From Adiantum capillus-veneris (taxonomy: Eukaryota > Streptophyta > Polypodiopsida > Polypodiales > Pteridaceae): DNA of 60,000 nucleotides. Of this stretch, positions 1-11,609 are shown piece by piece. Positions within the stretch are counted from its first letter, which is position 1. The number at the start of each line of letters is the position of its first letter. The notes beneath the pieces were generated by a model. The model did not search any database. It saw nothing but the letters and a program-made list of their open reading frames with translations, and was not told the origin of the DNA. The stretch spans positions 62,517,184-62,577,183 of the forward strand of contig CM043942.1 of NCBI GenBank assembly GCA_014529385.2. The letters are read 5' to 3'. Both the position numbers and the translations under genes were made by a program.

Positions 1-189
1 GCCCGAGAGGTTGTAAAACCCTCCTCCGAAGGCCCCACTCTCATCGGCGAGAGTGGTCTACTTTGATTGCACAAAGGTGTACAATGCATATGCAATGGAC
101 TGATGCAATGGGACTATGCCGATGACGACGACGGTGATGACGACGGCTTAGGCTGAATCTGTGATCTTCTATGACTGAATTCGGGGTTG

Positions 190-690
190 TCTTCGTGGCT
201 GAAAATGATTGTTTTCTTGCTGTTTCATGGCTGAAAATGATCGAGTTGTCGGGGGGTCATGCTGAGGACAAAACGCTAAGGATCTGTACCCTTTTGGCTG
301 CGATTTATCGGCTGATGTTGAAAGCTGAAAAACGCTGGTTGCTACAGGCTTTTGATGGGACTGTTGCCGGCTGAAAACGCTCAGGATCTGCTGCGTTTCC
401 AATGGCTGAAACTGATGATGAAAACGCTGAGTTTCCACAAACTGAAGGGCTGCAAAAACGCTGCTAGCGTTAGTGGTTTGCTGATGTCAGAACCGCTATG
501 GGCTGGTCTGCTGCTGATGGTTAAAAACGCCAGGCAATGGAGGACATGGAGGGCGATGTTGGATCTGGGGAAACGCCAAGGAAGTGGGAGGATGGCGATG
601 CTGATTCTTGAAGATGCTAGGGTGCTGAGGGGGGGTACTGCTGAGAAGTTGCCTGTTGAGCGGGAAGCTCCTGCTGCCTCTTCTGCCAGA
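190..690 (+). repeat. Degenerate short-motif repeat (AACGCT/GGCTGAAA)
   Basis: The motif AAAACGCT or AAACGCC recurs about every 40-80 bases, usually next to GGCTGAAA, GATCTG or GCTGATG. Open frames across it (for example 352-699) are simple consequences of the repeat and resemble no family I know. Similar sequence lies in the opposite orientation near 15780-16140, so this is probably a dispersed element such as an LTR or leader, not a gene. The first 190 bases hold nothing I can identify. Confidence 0.5.
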
Positions 691-699
691 AAGTGCTAA

Positions 700-1286
700 C
701 TTGGGTTTGCTTATATATTAACTTAGCAAAATTGCCCTACCTACTTTTGTTGGAAAGTCACTTAAAAATAATAAGTGAAAATAACCAATAAATAGGAAAA
801 TAGGCTAAATGCACTGGAAAATTCCCCTAACTGATACTAATGGATTCTGATGGGAATTCCGATGATCATGTTGTGTGCAACCGGAGGATATGCATCTATG
901 CTAAGTGACTGGGCATGCACGGTCTACGAATGGACTCACAAAAGTGCGAGATCACTGCTAATCTAAACTTGATTGAATTGACTGAACCCTGCTGTGGTGT
1001 AGCTTGTCCACGGACACATAGGGTTGGGATGTGTCACGTGACATCCCCTTCTTTTCAAAGTGAGGTACTGGTACCGAACTGTATGGCGTCGAGGGAGATC
1101 GCCAACAGCATCCGGAATCCTGGAAGGAACTTTTCGCCGGCCCACTCTGATGTGTGGGTCGTGCGGTACTTGAACTTCATAAAGGTCTGCAATGCTTGCT
1201 TCTTTGGGCCGCGCCAAAAGCGACTCAAAGTCGTTTGAATCTCCTTTCTTACGTCAACTTTGTCTAGAGTCCTGCTTCTTTCGTCT
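700..1286. other. No recognisable gene
   Basis: AT-rich to about 840, then mixed composition. Overlapping short frames on both strands (915-1238 plus, 963-1217 and 1055-1417 minus) are mutually exclusive and have no family resemblance. I see no RNA gene or terminal repeat. Confidence 0.4.
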
Positions 1287-1882
1287 TCAAGAATCTCCAT
1301 GGCTGAAAATTCCTGAAACCATCTCCAACACAAAACCATGAACATACCCATTCCATGTAAAGCGAAAGAAAAAAATCTTGTCTTCTCTAAAGACTGTGTA
1401 TGCAATGTAGAAATCAATCAACTGTGGAAAATCACAATGGAAATACCCATGCTTGGTGCTCATACAATCATGTGCTCTTTCGGAAACTGTGTCATGCCAA
1501 GGAAGAGACATGGAATGTGACTTCCTGACATACAGCTTTTCATGAACAATCCGCATACATTCGTGCTCATCCATGATAGCAACGTGCTCAACATACAATA
1601 TGTCATGCCTAGGAAAAGGGATCACATAACGATGTGGCTAAAATACAGGAAACCTTTATGAATGAAACACTCGAACCATGCGTACGTATCAATCATGCGA
1701 ACACATAATATTTCCTGTGAGGGTTCTTTGGACCAAGGCTCGAGAGCCAAGATCGGTTCTTCGGGATCTATCGAATCTTCTTGTGGGGGATCTGTGGACC
1801 TCGACTCGAAAGCCAAGATCGATTCTTGGTGATTGATCGAATATACAACGAGGGTGGTCTTAATACAAGAAGGCCATGTCAT
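1287..1882 (-). other. Unidentified minus-strand coding-like segment
   Basis: Two adjoining minus-strand open stretches (1625-1287 and 1882-1622, in different frames) have normal-looking protein composition rich in His, Phe, Tyr, Met and Cys. The upstream one contains two related units of about 20 residues, around ESILAFESRS and EPILALEPWS, reflecting an imperfect DNA duplication at 1722-1850. I recognise no domain. It could be a decayed host exon or transposon-derived sequence. It ends where the chromovirus pol homology begins on the other strand. Confidence 0.2.
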
Positions 1883-2190
1883 TGCTTACGAGAGCCAATT
1901 GTTCTCAAGGCCGGAATTGACAGCACAGATTTTATGAGAAAGATCTTTTGGCGGTTATCCATGCTCTTACTCAGTGGCGGCATTACCTACTCGAAGCGGA
2001 TTTTACTATCTTTATAGACCATCAGAGTTTACGCTACTTCTTGTCACAGAAGCAGCTATCGGAAAGCAGATGCAGTGGGCGAACATCTTGTCACAGTTTC
2101 ACTTCCAGATTGTCCATGTTCAGGGACAGAAGAATGTGGTGGCAGATGCTTTGTCTCGGAAGCCGCTGGTTCTAGCTATTTCCGCGGTAC
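1855..2190 (+). pseudogene. Ty3 RNase H fragment
   Basis: The conceptual frame shows GHVIAYESQLFSRPE, then a stop, then HALTQWRHYLLEADF, DHQSLRYFLSQKQ and, after a frame change, VVADALSRKP. These are standard motifs of the RNase H domain following RT in Ty3 elements, which degrades the RNA strand of the RNA/DNA hybrid. The usual EKDLLAV region is disrupted by TGA near 1935. The frame change lies near 2060. Confidence 0.8.
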
Positions 2191-2339
2191 ATAATAGAAG
2201 CTTCGAGGATATGGTCGACCAATATGCCACGGATACAGATTTTGCAGACGTTTTCACACGGTACAGGATGGGGAGACAGTAGCGGGATATTCTATTCAGG
2301 ATGGCTACTTGATGAGGAAAACCATGTTGTGCGTTACAC

Positions 2340-3282
2340 AGCCGTTGAGGGAAAGGTTATGACTGAATGCCACTGTCCACCTTTTACGGGTCATCGCGGC
2401 ATTGCTACCACCATGAAAGGGGTAGAGAGATACTTCTTTTGGTCGAGACTCAAGAAGGATGTGGAAGAGTTTGTGTGCAGTTGCTTGGTATGCCAGAAGG
2501 TCAAGTTTGACGGCATAAAGCATAGGGATTGTTACAGCCTTTGCCCATATCCACCCGCCCCTAGGAAAGTATTGAAATGGATTTCATTTTTGATCTCCCG
2601 AGAACACAGAGTGGTCATGAGGGTATCTAGACTGTTATTGACAGATTTAGCAAACAGGCTCATTTCATTCCAGTGAAGAAAACAGTCAAGCCAAATCACT
2701 TAGTAAGACTGCTTGTGGCCCAGATTTCCACATTACATGGCATGCCTGAGACAATTGTCTCCGACAAGGACCCCAGATTTTCGAGGTTGCAGTTCTCGTC
2801 ATCTTTGGCACTAGCAGACTAACGGGCAATCTGAGATTGCCAATTCAGTGGTTTTGGATTTATTGAAGTCTTATATCTCGGATCAGAAGACTCAATGGGA
2901 AAAGTATCTACCTTTGGTCGAATTTGCTTACAATAACACGATACACTCTTCGACAGGGAAGGCGCCATTTGAGATTGTTGAAGGTGCTGCAAAGGTTCCA
3001 CCCTTCCTAAGCACGAAAGATAAGATTTTTGAAGCGGATGAATACATGTGCGACTTAGATACGGCTTTTGCCAAAGTCCGCGAGGCTTTGCAGAAATCTC
3101 AAGAACGACAAAAGAAGGCAGCGGATAGCCATCGTTGCGATTTGAAATTGAAGGAGGATGATTGGGTGCTCTTACGTTTTGAGAAGGCACGCCTGAGAAA
3201 GAAGAAGGGAAAGGAGAGGCTTTTTCCAAATCTTAGTATGAGATACTACGGACCTTTCTCAATGATGTCTCCTTCCGACTGA
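2340..3282 (+). pseudogene. Ty3 integrase (H2C2 finger and catalytic core), broken
   Basis: The zinc-binding region is visible as GHRGI followed by CSCLVCQKVK. The core contains VIDRFSKQAHFIPVKK with the first catalytic Asp, VSDKDPRF with the second, and GQSEIAN with the catalytic Glu in another frame. An in-frame TAG precedes VIDRF. Between the second Asp and the Glu about 25 residues usual for the family are missing, and the frame shifts. From 2848 the frame is open through WEKYLPLVEFAYNN and GKAPFEI into the C-terminal DNA-binding part. Confidence 0.85.
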
Positions 3283-3320
3283 AACTGCTTGACACTTGGA
3301 GGATTCACAATGCATTCCAT

Positions 3321-3587
3321 GTGAGTCTCTTAAAACCTTTTAAAGGTGATGTGACTGATGATGGGGAGCCTGATGAGCAACCTGAAGTGGAAGAAAATGA
3401 GGAGATCCTTGTTCCTGAACAGATTTTGGCACATAAGGACACAAAGAATAAAGGTAAAGTCCGAAGGCGGTTCTTGGTTAAATTCAAAAACTATCCTGCA
3501 TTGGATGCAAAGTGGATGGAGGAGGAGGACCTAGCAAATACTCCTCAGATTGTGAACCTTTACCTTGAAGCTTTTGATTTAGCATAG
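3321..3587 (+). pseudogene. Integrase C-terminal chromodomain
   Basis: The 88-residue frame has RRFLVKFKNYPALDAKWMEE, the conserved aromatic and acidic pattern of a chromodomain, preceded by an acidic linker and SLLKPFKGD typical of the integrase C-terminus. In chromoviruses this module can direct integration to particular chromatin. It is one frame away from the upstream integrase frame, which ends at 3282, so it is not expressed as one protein here. Confidence 0.85.
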
Positions 3588-4169
3588 TCTATTCCAAATG
3601 GAATCCAAAATTTAGCTTGGCCGCAGATCTGGTGCAGTGGGATGCACAAGAGGGGAGTTACTCCGCTCCTTTGTCAACAGATGCCTTGATTTTTGAATAC
3701 TAGAGTCACTGATCTCTCTTTGAGCTTCACGGATACTGAGAGCTGACAGTATTCTGCTGGATGACTTTATGAATTGGAATTCCTCAATATGAAACTGATT
3801 TGTTCTTGACTTGTTCTTAAGTGCAGGAACTGATAGACGAAATGATTGCAGCATTTTGGTCTACTTGATCTCGAATAGACATGGTTGCAATAGGGGTTAG
3901 TCAATCGGGCATCGATGAGGTCCCGACTGGATCTAGATGTGATTGCTAGCTACATTGCCGATAAATCATGGTCTAAGATCCGAATGAATGTTGAATGTCA
4001 TGTGATGTCAAGTGATGTCGTGTGATGTGACTGTCGATTGGTACATGTGCTAAATGTGTGTTCCTAGTACGTAGGTACTAACAGCCAGTGTCTGCTAAGA
4101 CGGTTTACGGCCTCTGTTTGTTTTGCAGGCGTAATCGAGGGCGATTACAATGCTTTCAAGTGGGGGGTA
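3588..4169 (+). other. Chromovirus 3' untranslated region with polypurine tract
   Basis: No coding frame of substance. Short iterations of GTGATGT lie around 3995-4033. Immediately before the LTR is the purine-rich CAAGTGGGGGGTA at 4157-4169, the expected position and composition for the plus-strand primer of reverse transcription. Confidence 0.6.
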
Positions 4170-4820
4170 TGTCACAAAGTGATGATGTGGCTGCCCTAAA
4201 ACCTTAAACCTAAATGCAGGGAAACAGAAACCCTAATTCTACCAAAAACCCTAAATTCTTCCAGAAACCCTAATTGGCTGGCTGCAGAAAATCAGACCTG
4301 CTGACGTGGCAGTTTCCGTACACCTGCTGACATGGCAGCCCGCAAAAAGCGGCGGATTTTGCGGAATTGAAAGCATGTGACAATTTGCTTTTTGGTTTGC
4401 TTTTTAGGCTACGCAAATTGAAAGAGAGAGAAGGAGAACTCTTTTGCTTTATTTTTAGGGCAAGAGAGAGAGAACTTGAGAAAAAAAAAGCATAAGCTTT
4501 TAATTTTTCAGCTTTTGAAGCTTTTGGGGCTCTGCTTTTGGTATCCCTTGTACCTTTAAATATGTGAGCAGGCCTCTCACAACTCAGAGCATCTGGACAT
4601 AGAGTCTGAGTGTGAGCGCCTGCGCGCACTCTTGTACTTTGAACTCAGATTAATACAAAAAGAAATCCCAAAATGGGAGCCAGTCTTTGGGACCAATATC
4701 TCTAGGCACGAAACTCCGCCGGGCCAATGTCGAATAAATTGTGAACTGTGAACTGTTTTGAAGTGGTTATTTGGTGCTATCGTGGTAGATTCTTGACTTG
4801 GAGTGTCCAAGTCTGTGACA
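4170..4820 (+). repeat. LTR of Ty3 chromovirus
   Basis: Begins TGTCAC and ends GTGACA, a perfect 6-bp inverted terminal repeat, 651 bp, directly after the polypurine tract. It carries three AAACCCTAA-like boxes near 4228-4272 and two copies of GCTGACNTGGCAG. Right of it, LINE sequence resumes at 4821. A diverged relative may lie at 14040-14430. Confidence 0.85.
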
Positions 4821-5593
4821 TATCTCATGGGATACAATGTGCTATTGGCCAGATACGCACATCTTCACACCAGCTTCGGATCAAGACTAGTAGATACAGC
4901 GGAGTATAAGCAGAGGCCAGGACATGTCCCCTATGTCACATGGAGCCTGAGACAGAGTTGCACTACACATGCCACTGCCCAGTTTACTATGAGATACGAG
5001 GCCGCTTTCACTGCCTGTTCGGAGAGGGCTTTGGACCACTCTCTAGAGTCATGGGGTATAAGAACCAATGCAGCTACCACAGCAGAGTTCACATTCTCCT
5101 CACACAAGAGGCACGTTGACCGATCGAGCGACCGAGCTAGGGAGATCTAGACGCACACGATTACGGAGGACTACACAGCATCGACAAAGGCTGCAACAAA
5201 GGATTCAGCCGACATGCACGACGCCTCGTCAAACTATTGACCATGGAGGAGATTGATGAGATCCGCCAGCCACCGATGGTGGATCTCCTATGATTTAGCT
5301 CTTTTGAGGATTGTACATCCTGCTCATCTTGTATCAGCCTTTGTATCAGCTCTCACCCATTATAGTCCCACATGCACACACCCACATTGTGTTGTATTAG
5401 CCCCCCCCATACTCATATCCTACACAGTTCCAGCTAGCTGCTTAGTTCACATCTAGCAGTTAAGATTTTAATTTTTCACTTTACTTCATTTTATTTTTGT
5501 ACCCAGACATTGTATTAGATCCACCAAGATTGTATCAGTTTGGTCTCATAGGTCATTTTGGCCTTTTGATAATGTTTAATATAACATTCCATT

Positions 5594-5596
<3 letters not shown>
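4821..5596 (+). mobile_element. LINE 3' fragment (copy 1)
   Basis: Collinear with the end of the full LINE at 9920-10470 and with copy 3 at 10625-11400: a Zn-binding region with LHYTCHCPVYYEIR-like coding, the basic tail with TRGTLTDRATELGRS, and the 3' UTR phrase GGTCTCATAGGTCATTTTGG followed by a (TC)n tract. Frameshifts are present. The chromovirus LTR interrupts its left side, so the rest of this copy lies outside the window or is lost. Confidence 0.85.
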
Positions 5597-5664
<68 letters not shown>

Positions 5665-5665
5665 C

Positions 5666-5731
<66 letters not shown>

Positions 5732-5750
5732 CGCCATCTCTCTCTCTCTT
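5597..5750 (+). repeat. Compound (TC)n microsatellite
   Basis: Three (TC)n blocks separated by two identical ATCACGCCAT interruptions at 5661-5670 and 5728-5737. The first block is the tail of LINE copy 1 and the last abuts the 5' end of the full LINE. Serine/leucine or arginine/glutamate frames here are artefacts. Confidence 0.95.
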
Positions 5751-5923
5751 TACCATGCTTTTGTTTAGGGTTTGCTGCTGTATTTTAGGGTTCGCGACCT
5801 GTTTTTAGGGCTCGCGACCTGTATTTTAGGGTTCGCGACTGTTTTTTTTTTTTTTTTTTTTTTTTGGGGTTGTTGGACAGATCTGCGTTTTAGGGTTTGC
5901 TGCATTTTCTGCACTTTAGAAAC

Positions 5924-5969
<46 letters not shown>
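5751..5969 (+). promoter_or_regulatory. LINE 5' leader with TTTAGGG-containing tandem repeat
   Basis: Four units of about 20 bp, each starting TTTAGGG and continuing with TTCGCGACCTG-like sequence, begin at 5764, 5784, 5804 and 5825. A run of 24 T follows at 5842-5865, then another TTTAGGG, then (TC)n at 5931-5968 just before the ORF1 start. TTTAGGG on this strand is the plant telo-box motif, which is common in plant promoters. A promoter role is inference from position only. Confidence 0.45.
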
Positions 5970-5971
<2 letters not shown>

Positions 5972-6839
5972 GTCATCCCCAACCTCACCTATGGCAACAA
6001 GCAAACTCAAATATATGCTTCACTCCAAACGAATTTCCATCATTGAATTGGAAATGAAAGCATGGAGAAAAGAGATGGAAGATTGGAGGAACGCGAAGAC
6101 CGTTTTCCTCCGAGAAAATGAAGAAAAGGAGAAGAGGTGGAAGGACGAGAAGGATCATCTTCTCAACAAGATCGCCACGTTGGAGAATAGCATTTTGGAC
6201 CTCCACAAAGAAGTGTTGGAAACACGGTCAAAAAATGGGCTTGAAGAGGGGGAATTTCAGCCCTCTTTGAGGGAAGAAATTGACAACATCAATGAGGAGA
6301 AGAAGTCATGGGCCGCGGTCATATCCGAAACGCAAAAGAAAGTAGAGGAGGCCGAAAAATGGATTGAGGTTGCCAAGAAAGGGAAAGGTAAGGAAGCTCC
6401 TTGTACACCCACTCTTATCAACATGACCCTCGAAGAGGAACAAAGAAGGAGGGTGCGGGCTCTACATGTGAGGGTAACCGGCCTCAAGGACATAAACAAT
6501 GTGGAAAAAGAGGTCACAAGCCTCACATCAATGATGGGGGTGGAGAAGCCTTCACACACAAAGGCATGGAGAGTGGGCAAGAAGAGTGAGGGCCCCGGAG
6601 AATCTTCAAAGGAAAGAGCTCTCATACTACGCTTCCCTTCATTGGAAGAGAAGAAGGAATTCTTGAGGAAGAGACCTACTCTCAAGAAGACAGGTATTTT
6701 CTTAGGCGATGACCTCACTCTCTCACAACTTGCGCATATGAGAGAAGTAATGCCCGAGATTCAAGCGGCAAGGGAGAAGGGGAAGATGGCCTTTTACAGA
6801 GATGGTCGGGTGGTGATTGTAGAGCGGCGCTCTACATGA
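5970..6839 (+). CDS. LINE ORF1 protein (coiled coil plus RNA-binding-like domain)
   Basis: 289 residues from the first ATG after the (TC)n tract; a second in-frame ATG is at 5991. The frame is open upstream only through low-complexity TC. Residues about 15-75 and 85-130 are rich in Glu, Lys and Arg with heptad-like spacing, suggesting a coiled coil. The C-terminal part contains VRVTGLKDINN, ALILRFPSLEEKKEFLRK and REKGKMAFYRDGRVVI, resembling the RRM-like and C-terminal domains of L1-type ORF1 proteins that bind element RNA. It ends 30 bases before the ORF2 ATG, suggesting both are read from one bicistronic RNA. The frame is intact. Confidence 0.75.
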
Positions 6840-6869
6840 CGGTGCGAGACCTATGGGACCACATTGAGG

Positions 6870-9800
6870 ATGGCGACTTGGAATTGTAATGGGTCTATGA
6901 GGTTGGATGTTGGTGCCTTTGAGGACAGTTTCAGAGACAAGGACATTGTTTTCTTTTCAGAGACTCACCAGGCCCCTGGCCAACTGATGCCACATGTGGT
7001 GGGATACAAATGGGAGACAGCCCACAGAACAGTCACGAGATCTGAGCATGGGAGTAGAGGTTCAGGAGGAGTAGCGGTGTTGTTTAGGGAGGAGCTACAG
7101 CCACTACTACATATTGTACGGAGAGATGATCAGGCTAGATACATGTGGGTGAGGCTGAGAGCTGACACAGGTCGATTTCTATATATTGCTATATGTTACT
7201 TTCCCCCCCAGTACGTCAGTATATGCTGTATCCAGAGGGCAGTCGCCTTTCTCAATTCTAGATGATGATATATGGGAGTTTTCTAGGGATGGTGATATCA
7301 TCCTCCTAGGAGACTTCAATGCTCGAACGGGCAACTGTCAGACAGTCTTCTACGACACCTCAGATGAGATGCTTAGAGAGTTGGATGTGGGTGAGCTGGG
7401 GTTTGACAGATGCTCACATGACAGAGAGCAGACTGAGTATGGGAGATACCTCACGGAGATGACGACTACACATGGGCTAGCCATACTTAATGGCTTACAG
7501 CGGTTTCCTGGAGCAGCAGGCTTCACATGCTTTCCACACAGACATGGGGCCAGTACAGTGGACTATGTTATGACACAGCCGAGCTTTATTCCTTGTATTC
7601 AGGATTTCATGGTGGGAGCCAGACCAGTGGGCGTAGCAGTGGATCATGCTCTCTTGACACTGTCCGTATCTTTTCAGTTTAGTACAGCCCAGAAATCAGG
7701 AGGCAAGTCACACACCCGTTATACATTTACACCAGAGACTGACTCGGTTTATACAGAGGCGATCTGGGATCGTCTATGCACAGTTGCTCCAGGCCTCTCA
7801 GTAGAGGAGTGCACTACTTTATTGACTGAGACACTACATGATGCAGCATCAGAGGCATACCCACACACTCAACCGGATCGGAGGCGACATTCTGGGAGCA
7901 TGCCCCAGAATAGTTGGTATGATGAGGAGTGCAGAGAGATGAGAGCCCAGCTTCAGAGGGATCTTCATTTAGGAGTCATCACCTACAGACAGTCGCGGAT
8001 TGCTTTCCGGCGCCTTGTGCGAAAGAAGAAACGAGCTTACCTGGCCCAGATGGAGCGAGACTTGTATCAGTTGTTCTTGAGTAGAGACTCAGGCGAGGCA
8101 TGGCGACTCTTCCATGAGCACTCCCCTTCCCCAGTGATTACTTCTCCTGATGTGTGGGGCCAGTATGCGACATCGTTATATACGGTTCCTGGGCAGGATC
8201 CCCTTCCAGATCCTACAGAGCCATGTCCACCTACGAGCACCTTCTTTACCACTGAGATGGTAAAGAGAGCCATTGACAGGATGAGGACCAGGAGGGCTTA
8301 CGATCATGACGGTCTAGTAGCGGAGCACTTTATACATGCTAGGGATATGCTGATGGAGGTTCTTGCAGTGTTGTTCAATCGTGCCATGTGTGAGGGATTA
8401 CCTGAGACTTGGAGGTTGTCTACTATTGTGCCTATATTCAAGGCAGGTGATCCTACAGAGCCTGGAAATTACCGCACTATTATGGTTGGACACACACTGG
8501 CACGATTGTATGCATCCATTATTGAGCAGCAGTTGAGTAACTGGGCAGAGGGTGAGGGTGTACGGGCAAAGGGACAGGCAGGTTTCAGGAGGGGTTTCTC
8601 CACTCTTGACCATATTCTGACACTCAGAGCTATCATTGAGGAGGGCAGGTCACATGGGAGACGGATTTATTGTAGCTTTGTGGATTTCCGCAAAGCATTT
8701 GACATGGTACCGAGAGCTCGACTGATGCGCAGACTGCAGGAGATGGGGGTGCCCACAGTGTTGATTTGGGGGATTATGGCTTTATACAGATCAGTGATGG
8801 GACATGTACGCACCCCAGAGGGGATATCTGACTTAGTTCACTCCACTATCGGGGTGAAACAGGGTTGCCCATTGTCTCCTACTCTATTTGGTATGTATGT
8901 TGATGAGGTGTCTGATTACATTGACAGAGAGGGTGATAGAGGTGCCCAGCTGGCAGGGACGTGGATCCCATTGTTGTTATATGCTGATGATATTGTCTTG
9001 ATCTCTGACTCACCAGAGGGTATGCAGCGACAGTTGGATGCATTACACAGTTTTGCAGAGGATAGTGGATTGTCTGTAAACCTTGGTAAAACCAAGGTCA
9101 TGGTGTTTAACACCACACCGCAGTGGATCAGGAGATCGGCACCGACCTTCACGTATGGTCAAGAGATTGTGGAGTATATAGATGCATACACTTACCTTGG
9201 GATAGTCTTCACTGGGCCGAGGTTTTCTTTGGGGAGAGCAGCAAAGACTAGACTGACCAGAGCTTATGCGGCCTTGGGAGGCTTGGAGAGGATGTGTTCG
9301 CAGGTTCAGTTCCAGGAACCTCGGACAAAGTTATGGCTCTTTGATACTTTAGTAGCCTCAGCTATGATGTATGGGGTACAGGTATGGGGACCTTCTGTAG
9401 GCCAGGATGGTTGGAGACGTATGGAGAGGCCCTTGGTATCTATGATCTCCCGATTGATTAGAGCCAAGGCCTCCGTACCTCACGCGATCATTCGAGCAGA
9501 GCTAGCTGCCCCCCCCATGGAGATTGAGGCGCTTACCAGATCAGTGTCCTTTGTGCACAGCCTATGCGATACTACTAGAGACAGATATGCTAGATTGGCC
9601 CTTGAGTCTTCCAGACAGTTAGCTCTACAGGGGGACACTTCATGCTGGTATGCACAGATGACTTCATGGTTTCAGACGCATGGCTTCACCATGGACAGGT
9701 TGCCCCCTTTCCAGTATTCTCTTCAGGCACCCTCGCTGTCTCTTACACGGGTGGAGATCACTAGACTCATTCGTCAGGACCTGATCCAGCTCGACACCAA

Positions 9801-10476
9801 GAGGACATGGATAGAGCCGCCTCAGGAGTTGAGCACGAAGATGGCTTTCTATAGAGAGCATCTTCTCCACCTCACAGGAGATGGGTTTGTGATTCGACCC
9901 AGCTACATGGACACACATATGTCTCATGGTTTGCGTTGTGCCATTGGTCAGATACGCACATCCTCACATCAGCTCGAGATTGAGACCGGTAGATTCAGAG
10001 GGATACCAGCAGACAGCAGGATATGCCGATTATGCCAGAGAGAGCCAGAGACAGAGTTGCACTACATATGTCATTGCACAGTGTTCTATGAGATACGGGG
10101 GCGTTTCCACTGCTTATTCAGAGAGGGTTTTGGTCCTCTATCTAGGGTCATGAGTTATGAGGATCAGAGATGTCTTGGACTATATCTACTTGAGTTACAC
10201 AGGTATAGAGACACTTTACTGGGGAGAGCTAGAGAGAGGCAGTCCCAGAGACACATTACAGATTTCTTTTCACTAGATATGGGACAGCCAGAGGAGCAGC
10301 CACCACTGCAGAGCTCGTCCCACACTCATTCGACCACTACTGGCACTCTCATCGACCGAGCATTGGAGCTACAGAGATACAGACGACCGCGACTGAGGAG
10401 AGGAGCTACACAGCATCGACGGAGACTACAACAGAAGATTCGAGCCATACTCTCTCGACATCCAGAGTGCAGATGA
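6870..10476 (+). pseudogene. LINE ORF2: endonuclease and reverse transcriptase, one frameshift
   Basis: The start ATG at 6870 gives MATWNCNG, the usual beginning of an apurinic-type endonuclease domain. Further endonuclease motifs are FFSETHQA, SGGVAVLF, LLGDFNART and the VDYVMT/VDHALL pair. Reverse transcriptase motifs follow: GQAGFRRGFSTLDHI, VDFRKAFDMV, KQGCPLSPTLFGMY and the catalytic YADD near residue 700. Near the C-terminus CRLCQREPETELHYICHC forms a zinc-binding CCHC motif, followed by a basic tail. The frame moves by one base at the C7 run at 7203-7209; six C would give an uninterrupted frame of about 1200 residues. With no other stop this could be a young mutation, a homopolymer sequencing error or, less likely, a frameshift signal. 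Confidence 0.9.
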
Positions 10477-10524
10477 GGATGGATCCTCACCATTTCTTCC
10501 ATCTTTGTTTCACACACTGTTACA

Positions 10525-11557
<1,033 letters not shown>

Positions 11558-11609
11558 AATAAACAAAATGTGTCTTTTGAAACTTGTAAAATCATAAGAA
11601 AAGACTCAC

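Larger units (their letters stand above)
1855..4820 (+). mobile_element. Ty3 chromovirus, 3' part (RNase H to 3' LTR), decayed
   Basis: In order: RNase H, H2C2 zinc finger, integrase core, chromodomain, untranslated region, polypurine tract and LTR, all plus strand. The 5' part (LTR, gag, protease, most of RT) is absent; homology starts abruptly near 1855. Several frameshifts and in-frame stops make it non-functional. At the right edge the LTR abuts LINE sequence, so the element inserted into a LINE copy that continues at 4821. The left flank is not visible, so a target duplication cannot be confirmed. Confidence 0.85.
5751..10524 (+). mobile_element. Nearly complete two-ORF LINE (copy 2)
   Basis: Contains a 5' leader, ORF1, a 30-base gap, then ORF2 with endonuclease, reverse transcriptase and a C-terminal zinc motif. 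Only one frame error is evident, an extra C near 7203-7209. The 3' end lacks its own (TC)n tail. At about 10525 the sequence changes into a second, 5'-truncated copy of the same family. No target duplication could be assigned because both flanks are LINE or microsatellite. Confidence 0.9.

Noticed and set aside
915-1238. 107-residue plus-strand open frame
   Set aside because: Overlaps other frames on both strands, has no motif and no splice or start context.
5497-5808. Ser/Leu-rich or Arg/Glu-rich open frames over (TC)n
   Set aside because: Pure translation of dinucleotide repeats; the same occurs at 11230-11535, 17283-17579, 30338-30898, 39814-40077, 56000-56325 and 57286-57615.
9926-10153. 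Alternative-frame protein within the LINE
   Set aside because: Shadow of the conserved ORF2 C-terminal coding frame.
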